A DNA stretch of 64,000 nt from Gammaproteobacteria bacterium (lineage in GTDB: Bacteria; Gemmatimonadota; Gemmatimonadetes; Longimicrobiales; Gaopeijiaceae). The translations under genes and the position numbers were made by a program. Of the stretch, positions 34,831 through 43,960 are shown piece by piece. The stretch is from positions 8,308-72,307 of the forward strand of contig JAPPHB010000082.1 in NCBI GenBank assembly GCA_028821195.1, in the 5' to 3' direction. A model generated the notes under the pieces. It was not told the origin of the DNA. It made no database searches and was given only the letters and a program-made list of their open reading frames with translations. Positions within the stretch are counted from its first letter, which is position 1. Every line of letters begins with the position of its first letter.

Positions 34831-35379
34831 TCAAGTTGCGCGCTCGGCCGCCTCGAAGACGCCGCGCAGTGCCGGACCGATGTCGTGCGCCAGGTCCCAC
34901 ATCTCCTGAAACCGCGCTCGCACCCCGTCGGCCTGCCCACCCCTGTACACCACGGCGAGCGCCGGACCGCGCGAGGGATAGGGAATCTGGAACCAGTGGA
35001 CCCCCAGGAGCAGATCGCAGCGGCCCTGCCCGTCGACGAAGACGGAAAAATTGGGCGCCCAGTCGAGGAGGGGCGCGCAGCGAACCCGAAGGCGCTCTTC
35101 GGCGAGCAGGCGCATGACGACGCGCAGATTGTGGCTGCGCTCGGGATCGGCCAGCATCGCCTCGGCTTCGAACTTGAGCGTCGCCGCATTGATCTCGGTG
35201 ATGAGCACGCGCAGCTCTTCCACGGACGCCAGCTCTTCGTAGGCGAGATCGATGCCGGAGAGCCGGATCCGATCTACCGCTGCATCGATGTGCCGGGCCT
35301 CGCGCGCGAGGTCGCTGTAGACCGACCGGAAGCCCCCGCGGGACCGGTCGTGGATCAGTTTGCTGTGTGTCGGCGGCAT
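34831..35379 (-). CDS. Conserved-looking cytoplasmic protein, family not recognised
   Basis: 182 residues from the ATG at 35379 (MPPTHSKLIHDRSRGGF). Mixed alpha/beta composition with a block like APLLDWAPNFSVFVDGQGRCDLLLGVHWFQIPYPSRGP. I cannot name the family. It has no signal peptide or membrane segment. The ATG was preferred over in-frame upstream starts because those residues are Arg/Pro-rich and unlike protein. It is divergent from the PafA-type phosphatase. Confidence 0.6.
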   Translation of the reverse strand: MPPTHSKLIHDRSRGGFRSVYSDLAREARHIDAAVDRIRLSGIDLAYEELASVEELRVLITEINAATLKFEAEAMLADPERSHNLRVVMRLLAEERLRVRCAPLLDWAPNFSVFVDGQGRCDLLLGVHWFQIPYPSRGPALAVVYRGGQADGVRARFQEMWDLAHDIGPALRGVFEAAERAT

Positions 35380-35575
35380 GGTACAAGCAAGCGGAACACC
35401 TCGGGCGACGGAATGGCGGGATGGGGCGTCGGGGGATCCTCGCCGGCGACGGTTGCCTCGGGGCACGGAATGGGCGATCTCACTAGCAGTCCGAGGAGGA
35501 ATCCGCGCGTGCCCCGGACGGCGAATTCAGCGGACTGCCAGATCACCACAACACGCTGACGGAGGCCGGTTTTCG

Positions 35576-37171
35576 ATGTTGCGTCCCACCCAGCACCCGC
35601 TCGTGGCCCTCCTCCTTCTCCTTCTGGCGAGTGGTTGCGCCGATCCCGCGCCGCAGGACGGCCCGCGCCTGATGGTGATGCTCGTGGTGGATCAGCTCAT
35701 CCCGGAACAGCTCGAGCGCTACGGCGAGCACTACTCCGGCGGGCTGCGCAAGCTGCTGGACGAAGGCTTCCGTTTCGGCAACGCGGCTCACGACCACGGC
35801 GTGACCGAGACTGCTGCGGGACATGCGACGCTTTCGACGGGCGTCTACCCGAGGACGCACGGGATCGTCGCCAACGACTGGTACGAGTTCGACGCAGCCG
35901 GAGAAGCGAGATTCGTCTACGCGGTCGCGGACAGCCTTTCCTCCATCGTCGGTATTCCCGAGCGCGCGGGACGCTCGCCCCGCAACCTGGTGCGCGGCGG
36001 CATGGCCGACTGGGCCCTGGACGCCGATTCCGGAGCCCACGTGGTCTCGGTCTCCAAGAAGGACCGGGCGGCGATCACGATGGCGGGAACGGCGCCGGGG
36101 CACGTCTACTGGCTCGATGCCGAACAGGGGCGCTACGTGACCTCGGCGTGGTACCGGCAATCAACGCCCGCGTGGATCGAAAATTTCAACCGGGACGCCC
36201 GCACACGCCTGCTGTCCGATTCGGTCTGGCAGAGCACCATCCCCCCGGGTCTGGAGCGCGTCGTGCCGCGCGGGGATGAGGCTCCCTACGAAGCCGACGG
36301 AATCCACACGACCTTTCCACATCGATTCGACCAGGAGGGTGACGCATCCTCTCCTGCCGGCTTCAACGAGTGGATCGCGGAGCGGCCCATGGTGGACGCG
36401 GCGACCCTGGCGTTGGCGATGGCCGCGGTGGGCGAGCTGGGCATGGGAGAGGACGACATCGTGGACTATCTGGGCGTGTCGCTCTCCCAGGTGGACTACG
36501 TGGGCCACCGCTACGGACCGCTCAGCGTAGAGCAGTTTGACACGCTGCTGCGCCTCGACCGGCTGCTCGGCGAGTTCTTCGCGTTCCTCGACGACGCGGT
36601 CGGTTCAGGTGGATGGGTGCTGGGGTTCAGTTCGGACCATGGAGTGCAGCCGGTGCCCGAATACCTGCAGGAACTGGGGCAACCGGGGGGCCGCGTCGGA
36701 GGCAGGGACTTCCGGGCCGCCGCCCGGCTCGTGCGGGAAGCGCTTCCGGATGTGGCCGGCGCCGTGTCGGGCCCGGAGCAGGAGCGCATCGCGGAGGTGC
36801 TGGAAGAACTGGATTTCGTCGCCGACGCCGTCACCCAGGCGGAGCTCGCCGGCCCACCCTCCGCCGATTCGCTGATCCGGCTGCAGCAGAACTCCCATTT
36901 CGCCGGGCGCATGCCCGGGCCCCTGCACCGCTACGGTGTCCACCTGGAAATCCGGCTCCCTCACGGCACGGTGGAATACACCGGGGGCGGGACCAACCAC
37001 GGATCGCCGTACTGGCACGACCGTCACGTGCCGCTGATCTTCCTGGGGGCGGGCGTGCAGCCGGGCCGTTCGGAGGGGCGCGTGCACACCGTGGACGTGG
37101 CGCCCACCCTGGCCGCGCTCGCGGGGATCCCGGCGCCGGCGGACCTGGCGGGGCGGGATCTTTTTCGCTAG
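35576..37171 (+). CDS. PafA-type alkaline phosphatase superfamily lipoprotein
   Basis: 531 residues from the ATG at 35576 with GGAGG upstream. The signal ends in LLASGC, a lipobox. Superfamily motifs are MLVVDQLIPEQLERY (metal Asp), HGVTETAAGHATLSTGVYPRTHGIVAN (Thr nucleophile), SLSQVDYVGHRYGP, FSSDHGV and GTNHGSPYWHDRHVPLIFLG. This matches phosphate-irrepressible PafA-like monoesterases. It is the second phosphatase-superfamily lipoprotein in the window, after the NPP-type enzyme at 5202. Confidence 0.88.
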   Translation: MLRPTQHPLVALLLLLLASGCADPAPQDGPRLMVMLVVDQLIPEQLERYGEHYSGGLRKLLDEGFRFGNAAHDHGVTETAAGHATLSTGVYPRTHGIVANDWYEFDAAGEARFVYAVADSLSSIVGIPERAGRSPRNLVRGGMADWALDADSGAHVVSVSKKDRAAITMAGTAPGHVYWLDAEQGRYVTSAWYRQSTPAWIENFNRDARTRLLSDSVWQSTIPPGLERVVPRGDEAPYEADGIHTTFPHRFDQEGDASSPAGFNEWIAERPMVDAATLALAMAAVGELGMGEDDIVDYLGVSLSQVDYVGHRYGPLSVEQFDTLLRLDRLLGEFFAFLDDAVGSGGWVLGFSSDHGVQPVPEYLQELGQPGGRVGGRDFRAAARLVREALPDVAGAVSGPEQERIAEVLEELDFVADAVTQAELAGPPSADSLIRLQQNSHFAGRMPGPLHRYGVHLEIRLPHGTVEYTGGGTNHGSPYWHDRHVPLIFLGAGVQPGRSEGRVHTVDVAPTLAALAGIPAPADLAGRDLFR

Positions 37172-37251
37172 CACCGGGGCGCGCGACCCGTCGCGACGGC
37201 TTAGCCGGCGCACCCCGGTACCGGGCCACCGGCTCAACCCGCCATCCCCGG

Positions 37252-40200
37252 CTATCGCGCTCGTTGTAGCGCCGCCTTCAGGAGCCTGACCCGGCGATCG
37301 ATCCCCAGGCTGGCCGCCGCTGCCGCAGCCGTCTCCGCGACCTCGTATCGCTGCGGGAGCGAATGCCGCAACCGCAGGAGCGCCTCCTCGAACTTGAGCC
37401 GAGCCCAATGGGCGGGCTGAGATGCTTCGATGAGCGACGCGATGCTGCTGACGGTGTCCACACCCTCGCTGATGTCGCCCCTCCACTCGCACAGGCGCGC
37501 CGTGCACAGAGCGAACACCCATGGATCTTCGAACCAGCTTGCCGGCGGCTCGGGGATGTCGCCCGCCATCTCGCGGGCAACCGACATCTCCCCCATTCGC
37601 AGCGCGGTCAGGCTGACGCCTGAATGGCTGATGATGCCCAGATGGCGCCCCATACCGGGTGTCACGAACTGCCGGGCGCGGTCAAAATGCGCGGCGGCCA
37701 GGTCCAACTCCCTCGCCTCCAGCGCCAGCTCCCCCATCTTGCATTCCAGGGCAACATGGGCTTCGCAGACATTCACTCCGGCAAGCAGCGGGCCGGCCTT
37801 GGCAAACCAGTTCCTTGCCTCGTCGAGGCGTCCGAGCGCGCGGTATCCTGTACCGGCACTGATCAACAGGTCGTAGTGATCGACGAAATCGTCGCGGTTC
37901 CCGCCCAGCGTCTCCCCTTGCTCCACAGCCGATGTGACCTCCGGGTCGGTAATGAGTCCCTTGGCGCCCTGAATCGCAACGAGGCGCACCAGTGCCCGAA
38001 GCAGTTCATCCGGGGCGCGCTTGCGGCGCGCGATGGCGATGGCTTCGCGGGCATGCCCCAGCCCGGCATCCAGGTCACCCTGATGATGGAGTGCGAGGAT
38101 GGCATGCAGGGGGCCCCGCGACTTTGGCGCAACGCGATCGAGCAGCGCTCTGGCGCGACCGGCGACCTGGTCCGCCTCGGGGCCGTGTCCTTCCCTTCTG
38201 TGGATGTGGAGCTCGAGTTCGATAGCTTTGGCGCCCGCCTTCCAGTGCCCCTGCTCCCAGGCGGCCCGTCCGAGTTCACGGATGCCGGCTGCTGCCTCTC
38301 GCGGAGAACGGGAGCCCTTGCTCGCGAGCAGATCGACGCGCAGGATGTCGGCAACCAGGGCGCTCTCCCGGCGTTGGACGTTTCGAAGCTGAATCGCCGC
38401 CTCGGTCAAACACGCCGGCCCCTCCACGATGTCTCTGCGAACGTAGTGAAGACGAGCGATGCGGGCGGTGATCCGGGCGAGGATCCGCGGATCGTCGGTG
38501 TCTTTTCTGGCGACGGCGAACAGCCTGGCGGCTTCCGCGAACCCACCCGCCTTCTCGGCGATCCTGGCTCCGGCGAGGGCGTGCCGGAGCGCGTGGGCCC
38601 GCATTCGGGCATGGTGATAGTGCGTCGCCAGTTCCCCCGATTTCCCCGGATTGTTCAAACCATCCAGATGCGCGGCAACGCGACCGTGGGTCCATGCCCT
38701 GCGCGCGTCGTTCATTCGATCGTAGACCGTATGGAGGATGAGGTCGTAGCGGGCAACAAACCCCCGCGAGTCCCATTCGATGAGCCGGGACTCCTGCAGC
38801 TGGTCGAGCGCCTGCAGACACGAGTCGTGCGAGCTGCCGGTCAATTCGGCCAACGTGTCGACGTCCATGGGATGCCCAAGGACGGTGAGGAGCTGCAATG
38901 CACGCTCGGCGTCGTCATTCAACTCTGCCAGGCGGCCCGCAAAGACACTCGCGATGGACTGCGGGGCCGGCACGAAGTCGCCGGGATCGAGGTTCGGCAG
39001 ACGCCGGCCCGAGCTTGCGTGATTGGTGAGTTGCACAATGAAGAACGGGTTCCGACCGCTCAGTTCAAAGATCCGGTCCCGCATCCCCCCTTCGACCCGG
39101 CCCTCCGAAATGGTGTCCACCAATTCCGAGGCAGCCTTCCTGCTGAGTTCGCCGAGAAAGAACTCGCTCGGCTCGTATCGCATCAGGGAACCGCCAAGCA
39201 GCCGGCTGACGGCGTCCTTCTCACGCAGGCTATCCGTCCGGGTCGCCAGCACGACGGCCAATGGGAGGGAAGGCCATCGCTCCAGAACGTATTGCAGACC
39301 TGCTATCGAATCCGAATCAGCCCACTGGAAATCATCGATGAAGAGAACGGTGGGCTTGTTGCGGGTAACCTCCATGAGCAACCGCCAGACTGCTTCAAGG
39401 CATCGCCGGTTGGATCGACCGGCCGCAGCCGTAGCCGGTTCGGCGGATGACTCCGTACCGCTGGTGGCCCTTGGCAACAGTCTCAGGATGATGCCCCGCC
39501 ACGGTTCCGCAAGCTGGGTGGTTTCCGCGTCGAGACTGGAGGATCCAAGCGCATCCAGCAGGGTGTCCAGGAAGGAGACCTGCGCAGGGCTCGTCACGTG
39601 ACTGCGAATGACCCGGATACCGGTCAGCAGGCCCCGGGCCAGGGCTTCTTCTGCGAGCCGCGTCTTCCCGATGCCGCGCTCGCCGCGCAATACGACCACG
39701 CGCAACCCGTCGCCGGGCCGAGGGAGCATCGCGCCCAGCAGCGCGGTCAGTTCCTCGGAGCGCCCGATCAGGGGGTGGCCGATGATCGGTCGGGCGGCGC
39801 TCTCGCTGCTGGCCTGCGCGGGCATGTCATGGAGATGGCCGACCAGCGACAGCGTTTCCGCATGTGGAGACCAGTCGGCGTCACCCATCTCGGACCTTTC
39901 AACGAAACTGTTGAAGGCCGCCTCCGCCTCGCCCACCCTTCCGGACATGGCCTCGGCTCGAATCAGCATCCGAAGCGCTCGTTCGTCATACGGATTGAAC
40001 GAGATCAGGACTCGAGCCGGTTCTGTGGCGCGATGCCAGCGGCCCTGGCCGGTCAGGAGAGTCCACTGTTCCACGGCAGCCTGTCGGATTCGGGACCGGA
40101 GCTGGAGGCTCATTTCGTCCAGCCATTCCGAAAACGCATCCGAGGGGGACTTGGTCAGCTCCGAGAGAAACCCTCGTTTGCACAGTTCCGCGGCTTCAAC

Positions 40201-40578
40201 CAGGCGTTGGTCCGAGATCGCCGCCAGCAGGACACTGTAGTCCGTGGCAATCGCCTCACTCAGCCATTGGCGGTCATGTTTCCTTACGACCAGCCGCTCG
40301 GGAAACTCGCGGTTCAGCGAATAGATGAGCTGACTGATCCGGTGTCTGAGCCGACTGGAAGGCGCAGGCTGCCAGAGCAGTCTGATGGCGCGCGCGGTAG
40401 ACACGCCGTCCGGCGCGGCCGCGAGCATGCCGAGTAGTGCCGCTTTGAGGGGAGACAACGCAAGATGCCTGGTGCCGGCGTACAACGCGGGGCCGCCGAA
40501 GGTGACCAAACGAAACGTGGGGCGGGGATTGCCTTGATGGGCTTCTGTGTGTCCCGGCCCTAAAGGCCTTTCTGACAT
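37252..40578 (-). CDS. SARP-type regulator with AAA ATPase and TPR domains
   Basis: 1108 residues. An N-terminal OmpR-like winged helix (about 20-110, FRLVTFGGPALYAG...LSPLKAALLGMLA), then the bacterial transcriptional activator (BTAD) helical domain to about 250; an AAA/STAND ATPase with LRGERGIGKTRLAEEA (Walker A, about 297) and VLFIDDFQWAD (Walker B); and a long TPR-like C-terminal half. Large SARPs of this build sense a ligand through the TPR region and activate a pathway. It starts 19 bases after the AraC-type gene, so the two are co-transcribed. Confidence 0.88.
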   Translation of the reverse strand: MSERPLGPGHTEAHQGNPRPTFRLVTFGGPALYAGTRHLALSPLKAALLGMLAAAPDGVSTARAIRLLWQPAPSSRLRHRISQLIYSLNREFPERLVVRKHDRQWLSEAIATDYSVLLAAISDQRLVEAAELCKRGFLSELTKSPSDAFSEWLDEMSLQLRSRIRQAAVEQWTLLTGQGRWHRATEPARVLISFNPYDERALRMLIRAEAMSGRVGEAEAAFNSFVERSEMGDADWSPHAETLSLVGHLHDMPAQASSESAARPIIGHPLIGRSEELTALLGAMLPRPGDGLRVVVLRGERGIGKTRLAEEALARGLLTGIRVIRSHVTSPAQVSFLDTLLDALGSSSLDAETTQLAEPWRGIILRLLPRATSGTESSAEPATAAAGRSNRRCLEAVWRLLMEVTRNKPTVLFIDDFQWADSDSIAGLQYVLERWPSLPLAVVLATRTDSLREKDAVSRLLGGSLMRYEPSEFFLGELSRKAASELVDTISEGRVEGGMRDRIFELSGRNPFFIVQLTNHASSGRRLPNLDPGDFVPAPQSIASVFAGRLAELNDDAERALQLLTVLGHPMDVDTLAELTGSSHDSCLQALDQLQESRLIEWDSRGFVARYDLILHTVYDRMNDARRAWTHGRVAAHLDGLNNPGKSGELATHYHHARMRAHALRHALAGARIAEKAGGFAEAARLFAVARKDTDDPRILARITARIARLHYVRRDIVEGPACLTEAAIQLRNVQRRESALVADILRVDLLASKGSRSPREAAAGIRELGRAAWEQGHWKAGAKAIELELHIHRREGHGPEADQVAGRARALLDRVAPKSRGPLHAILALHHQGDLDAGLGHAREAIAIARRKRAPDELLRALVRLVAIQGAKGLITDPEVTSAVEQGETLGGNRDDFVDHYDLLISAGTGYRALGRLDEARNWFAKAGPLLAGVNVCEAHVALECKMGELALEARELDLAAAHFDRARQFVTPGMGRHLGIISHSGVSLTALRMGEMSVAREMAGDIPEPPASWFEDPWVFALCTARLCEWRGDISEGVDTVSSIASLIEASQPAHWARLKFEEALLRLRHSLPQRYEVAETAAAAAASLGIDRRVRLLKAALQRAR

Positions 40579-40597
40579 TGTTTCGATGCGGCTGGAG

Positions 40598-41482
40598 TCA
40601 CTTCGAGACCGACCTTCGAGCGGCCAGCTTCCTGGCTCTTCGGGCCGGATCTCGATGGGCTTGGAACACGCGGGAAGATCGGGTCACGGAGCCGCCCCTG
40701 CGCAAGTCGTGGGCCAACGCGCCGGTCGCCCGCTCCTTCTGCAACCAGCACTCGATCAGCCACTCCCATCCCAGACAACGTCGGGCTGTCGAGGGCCGAA
40801 CTCCGATGAGCCGGTTCATCTGATTGCTCAGCGCGAAGCCGTCGGGATAACCCAGGCCACAGGCGACCGAGTGCAGGCTCTGCGACGAGTTCTGCAGCCG
40901 GAGGACCGCATGAAGAATCCGGCAGAACTGCAGCCAGTGCGAAGGCACCGGCAGCCCTCTCGACACGAAGCGGCGTCCCAGTGCGCGGCGCGACAGGTAG
41001 ATCGTCCGGGACAGGCTGGCGATGGTGGTGAGGTGTCTCGCCAGCCTCACCGTGCGGCGAATGATGTCGCATGTGCCGCGGTCGACCCGCAATCCTCTCC
41101 ACGCGAGATACTCGGTGAACTCAACCGGGAGGTCGGTGGGAGGTCGGCGGATGAGCGACTTCATGTCGCCCGGATCGATGTCGTCGTGATGAGGAACGAT
41201 GGCTGTCGGCCTACATCGCCCGATGACGTGGAGGAGATCCGTCTCCGCCGTCAGCGACGACGCGGGCGGAAGAATGAGAATCAGGACGACGCCCGCCGGC
41301 CGCCGGCGCGCGACCCTCAGGTCGTCGGCCAGCTCCCCCGTCCCCAGACGCCAGATGAGAGCCGCGCCCCTGAGTCCCCTTTCACGCTCAATGAATTCGG
41401 CCGTAGCCGTGAGCGGAACAAGCTTCCGGTACGGGACGGAAAAGAGCAGAAACGGCGGCTGGGGGCGCTTTGAGCGGGGCAT
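40598..41482 (-). CDS. AraC-type DNA-binding regulator
   Basis: 294 residues from the ATG at 41482 (AAGGAA upstream). The C-terminal region contains an AraC double HTH: ARHLTTIASLSRTIYLSRRALGRRF, then LQNSSQSLHSVACGLGYPDGFALSNQMNRLIGVRPSTARR. The N-terminal 140 residues are alpha/beta and not a cupin; residues about 75-110 look receiver-like, but I cannot assign them. It heads an operon with the SARP regulator. The frame continues upstream antisense to cyanophycinase, which is not coding. Confidence 0.82.
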   Translation of the reverse strand: MPRSKRPQPPFLLFSVPYRKLVPLTATAEFIERERGLRGAALIWRLGTGELADDLRVARRRPAGVVLILILPPASSLTAETDLLHVIGRCRPTAIVPHHDDIDPGDMKSLIRRPPTDLPVEFTEYLAWRGLRVDRGTCDIIRRTVRLARHLTTIASLSRTIYLSRRALGRRFVSRGLPVPSHWLQFCRILHAVLRLQNSSQSLHSVACGLGYPDGFALSNQMNRLIGVRPSTARRCLGWEWLIECWLQKERATGALAHDLRRGGSVTRSSRVFQAHRDPARRARKLAARRSVSK

Positions 41483-41782
41483 GGGCGGTTCCTTTGCAAA
41501 ATGAGGCGACGGACAACAGTAGTCCCCCACTATCAGCGACCTATCAGCAAACGACGAACGCAACCGCCGGAGGGTTCCGGGGTTGACCGTATCCTGTCGG
41601 GGTGCTGCGCCCCGGTGACGGGCTGACGGCCGCCGTGGACGACGGCTGAACGAGCCCTTCGCCACACCTGCTCGCGGCTGGCGCAACCGGGCCCGAGGCC
41701 GAATGATTCCAGTCCGGGTTGCCCGCCAACCCGGCCACGATCGGGAACCCACACACGCGGACGAACGTCCAGGAGGCCGCAG
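41483..41782. other. Divergent intergenic region between AraC/SARP and cyanophycinase
   Basis: 300 bases without a gene. It holds the SARP-like operator (41516-41548) reading left. TTGACC at 41583-41588 reads right, but without a matching -10. Nothing else is recognised. Confidence 0.6.
41516..41548 (-). promoter_or_regulatory. SARP-type operator and -10 for the araC-like/SARP operon
   Basis: On the minus strand two perfect GCTGATAG repeats (41548-41541 and 41537-41530) have an 11-base period. Eight bases later comes TACTGT (41521-41516), a TANNNT -10. Direct repeats at 11-base period ending 8 bases before -10 are the established geometry for SARP binding. The predicted start is near 41509, leaving a 27-base leader before the ATG at 41482. 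Autoregulation is inferred. Confidence 0.6.
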
Positions 41783-42670
41783 ATGAACCGGAGCACAACC
41801 GCGATCGCCATCGGGATCGCCCTCGCCTTCGGCACCGCCGGAGACGGCACGGCGACACCTCTCGCGGCCCAGGAGGTGGGCCCCGCAAACGGCTCGCTGG
41901 TCGTTGTGGGGGGCGCGATGCAGGATCTGGGCATCGTGCGCCGCTTCATCGACCTGGCGGGCGGCCCCGACGCCGCCATCGTCGTGATCCCGACCGCGGG
42001 CGGCGCGGCGGAATACGACCAGTTCTACCCCGGCCTGCGCCAGTTCCGGGCGGCGGGCGCCACCAACCTGACGGTGATCCACACCAACGACCGCGACGAG
42101 GCCGACAGCGATGCCTTCGTCAGGCCGATCCGGGAGGCCGGAGGGGTCTGGTTCCCGGGCGGCCGGCAGTGGCGCATCGCGGATTCCTACCTGGACACGC
42201 GCACCGAGGAGGAACTCCACCGCCTGCTCGAGCGCGGCGGCGTCATCGGCGGCTCCTCGGCCGGCGCGTCCATACAAGGGTCGTACCTCATCCGCGGCGA
42301 CACCCAGACCAACACCATCATGATGGGCGACCACGAGGAGGGGTTCGGCTTCCTGCGCAACGTGGGCGTCGACCAGCACCTGCTCCGCCGCAATCGCCAG
42401 TTCGACATGCTCGAGGTGATGGAGGCGATGCCCGATCTGCTCGGCATCGGCATCGACGAGAACACGGCGATCGTGGTCCAGGGCGACGAGTTCGAGGTGA
42501 TCGGCGAAAGCTACGTCGTCATCTACGACACCTCGGTGCAGATCGACACCGGAGGCGACTTCTACTTCCTGGCCCCCGGAGACCGGTTCAACATGGCCAC
42601 CCGGGAAGCCCGGCGCCCGGCGAACACGGCGCGCCCGCTCGACCGCGTGCAGCGGCGGCCGGGGGGGTAA
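41783..42670 (+). CDS. Cyanophycinase / S51 family peptidase, exported
   Basis: 295 residues. Signal peptide ending near ATPLAAQE. The S51 nucleophile-elbow GGVIGGSSAGASIQG holds the catalytic serine; GGAMQDLGIVRRFIDLAGG, VVIPTAGGA and GIGIDENTAIVV are family blocks. Cyanophycinases cleave beta-Asp-Arg dipeptides from cyanophycin; exported forms degrade extracellular polymer or act as other dipeptidases. GGAGG precedes the ATG. An arginase gene lies 6 kb away, which would fit arginine use, but the link is speculative. Confidence 0.88.
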   Translation: MNRSTTAIAIGIALAFGTAGDGTATPLAAQEVGPANGSLVVVGGAMQDLGIVRRFIDLAGGPDAAIVVIPTAGGAAEYDQFYPGLRQFRAAGATNLTVIHTNDRDEADSDAFVRPIREAGGVWFPGGRQWRIADSYLDTRTEEELHRLLERGGVIGGSSAGASIQGSYLIRGDTQTNTIMMGDHEEGFGFLRNVGVDQHLLRRNRQFDMLEVMEAMPDLLGIGIDENTAIVVQGDEFEVIGESYVVIYDTSVQIDTGGDFYFLAPGDRFNMATREARRPANTARPLDRVQRRPGG

Positions 42671-42679
42671 CGGCCCGGG

Positions 42680-43447
42680 CTAGCCCCCCGACCCTGCGGC
42701 CTCTGCAAGCGCCTCCAGCTCGTTGTCCAGGATGTCGCGGAAGAGCTGGGTGGGAAGGGCGCCCTGAACGGGGAAGCCGTTGATCAGGAAGCTCGGGGTT
42801 CCGCGCAGGCCGAGCGCGCGGGCGGCCCGTCCGCCGTCGGCGATGCGGCGTCCGGGCCGTTCCTCGGCGACGCAGGACGCGAACTGCTCCGAGTTCAGGC
42901 CCAGCTCGGCGGCGTAGCCGAGGAAGTGGGGCATGGGATCGCCGCTGTCCTTCCAGGTGCGCTGATCCTCGTACAGCCGCACCATCATTCCCTCGAAGCC
43001 GTCCTGTTCCCCCGCGCACTCGCCCGCGAGCGCCGGCAGATCTCCGTGGGGAAACATCCCGCTCACGATCGGGATGTACTTCCACAGCACGGTCCCGGCG
43101 TCGATGTACTCCTCCTGGAGCACGGGGAAGGTCTGCTGGTGGAACTGGCGGCAGAAGCCGCAGCCGAAGTCGCTCAGCTCGGCGATGCGCAGCGTCGCTT
43201 CCGGGTCTCCGAAATCGTAGCCCAGGCCCGGGAAGTCGATCTGCTCGCCGGGGAGCGTTTCGGGAGGGGTGGTGACGAGGCTCCGGGTGAGGGATTGCGT
43301 GGATTCGTCGTCCGCGGGAGGATTCGCGTCGCCCTCTCCGCCCGCGCAGCCGGTTGCCAGCGCGAGAGCGAGCGCGGCCAGGGCCCGGCGGCGAAGCCTG
43401 GCGGCGAGCCGACTCCCGCCGGGTGGCATGGGGTGCTGTAGCTTCAT
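42680..43447 (-). CDS. DsbA-like thiol oxidoreductase lipoprotein
   Basis: 255 residues. The lipoprotein signal ends in LALATGCAGG. The thioredoxin-like domain has the active site LSDFGCGFCRQFHQQTFP (CxxC as CGFC), a helical insertion, and the cis-Pro loop GLRGTPSFLING. It probably oxidises or isomerises disulfides on the outer face of a membrane. It is convergent with cyanophycinase. Confidence 0.88.
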   Translation of the reverse strand: MKLQHPMPPGGSRLAARLRRRALAALALALATGCAGGEGDANPPADDESTQSLTRSLVTTPPETLPGEQIDFPGLGYDFGDPEATLRIAELSDFGCGFCRQFHQQTFPVLQEEYIDAGTVLWKYIPIVSGMFPHGDLPALAGECAGEQDGFEGMMVRLYEDQRTWKDSGDPMPHFLGYAAELGLNSEQFASCVAEERPGRRIADGGRAARALGLRGTPSFLINGFPVQGALPTQLFRDILDNELEALAEAAGSGG

Positions 43448-43490
43448 CGACAGTTCCCGATCTTTGGCTGAAGTGTGCGTAGGGGCCGCG

Positions 43491-43889
43491 TCACCGGCGG
43501 CGCAGGAGGCGGGAGATCAGCACGCCCGCGACCACTCCGAGAACCAGGGAACCGGCCAGCGCCCGCCCGCTCCATACCCGGGGTTCGCGGATTGGAGCCG
43601 GTTCCGGGACGTGTGGGGCAGGTGCGGTGGATGGTACCGGGTCCGTCGGTTCGCCGACAAGGGCGCAGGCGGCGCATTCGGCAAGCCCGCGGTCGCGGGC
43701 CGTTCGGTTTCCGAAGCTCAGCCGCGAACCGCAATCGAGGCAGGTGCCGTCGGCGGGCGCCGGTTCGATCATGCCGTAGAGGGCGCCCTTGGAGAGATCG
43801 AGTCGGTCGGCGATCCGGTTGACGCTCTCGTCGGAATCCCAGTACATGCGGTTTACAACCTTCGCCAACTCGGTCGGTCCGACGGTCAT
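43491..43889 (-). CDS. Small HTH, zinc-ribbon and C-terminal TM protein
   Basis: 132 residues from the ATG at 43889 (MTVGPTELAKVVNRMYWDSD). An HTH-like stretch (ESVNRIADRLDLSKGALYGMI), four cysteines in two CxxC pairs (CLDCGSR, ECAAC), a Pro-rich linker and a C-terminal helix LAGSLVLGVVAGVLISRLLRRR. It could be a tail-anchored DNA- or RNA-binding protein. The family is not recognised. It lies 43 bases upstream of the DsbA-like gene on the same strand. Confidence 0.65.
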   Translation of the reverse strand: MTVGPTELAKVVNRMYWDSDESVNRIADRLDLSKGALYGMIEPAPADGTCLDCGSRLSFGNRTARDRGLAECAACALVGEPTDPVPSTAPAPHVPEPAPIREPRVWSGRALAGSLVLGVVAGVLISRLLRRR

Positions 43890-43960
43890 CGATCCTGGTC
43901 CTCCGGCTGCCCTTGACCCGGTTCGCGGCAGGCGGACAGAATAGCCCCGCCCCGAACGAC

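Noticed and set aside
41719-42783. Alternative long frames over cyanophycinase on both strands
   Set aside because: The S51 frame has signal peptide, motifs and ribosome site; the others are Arg/Pro-rich shadows.
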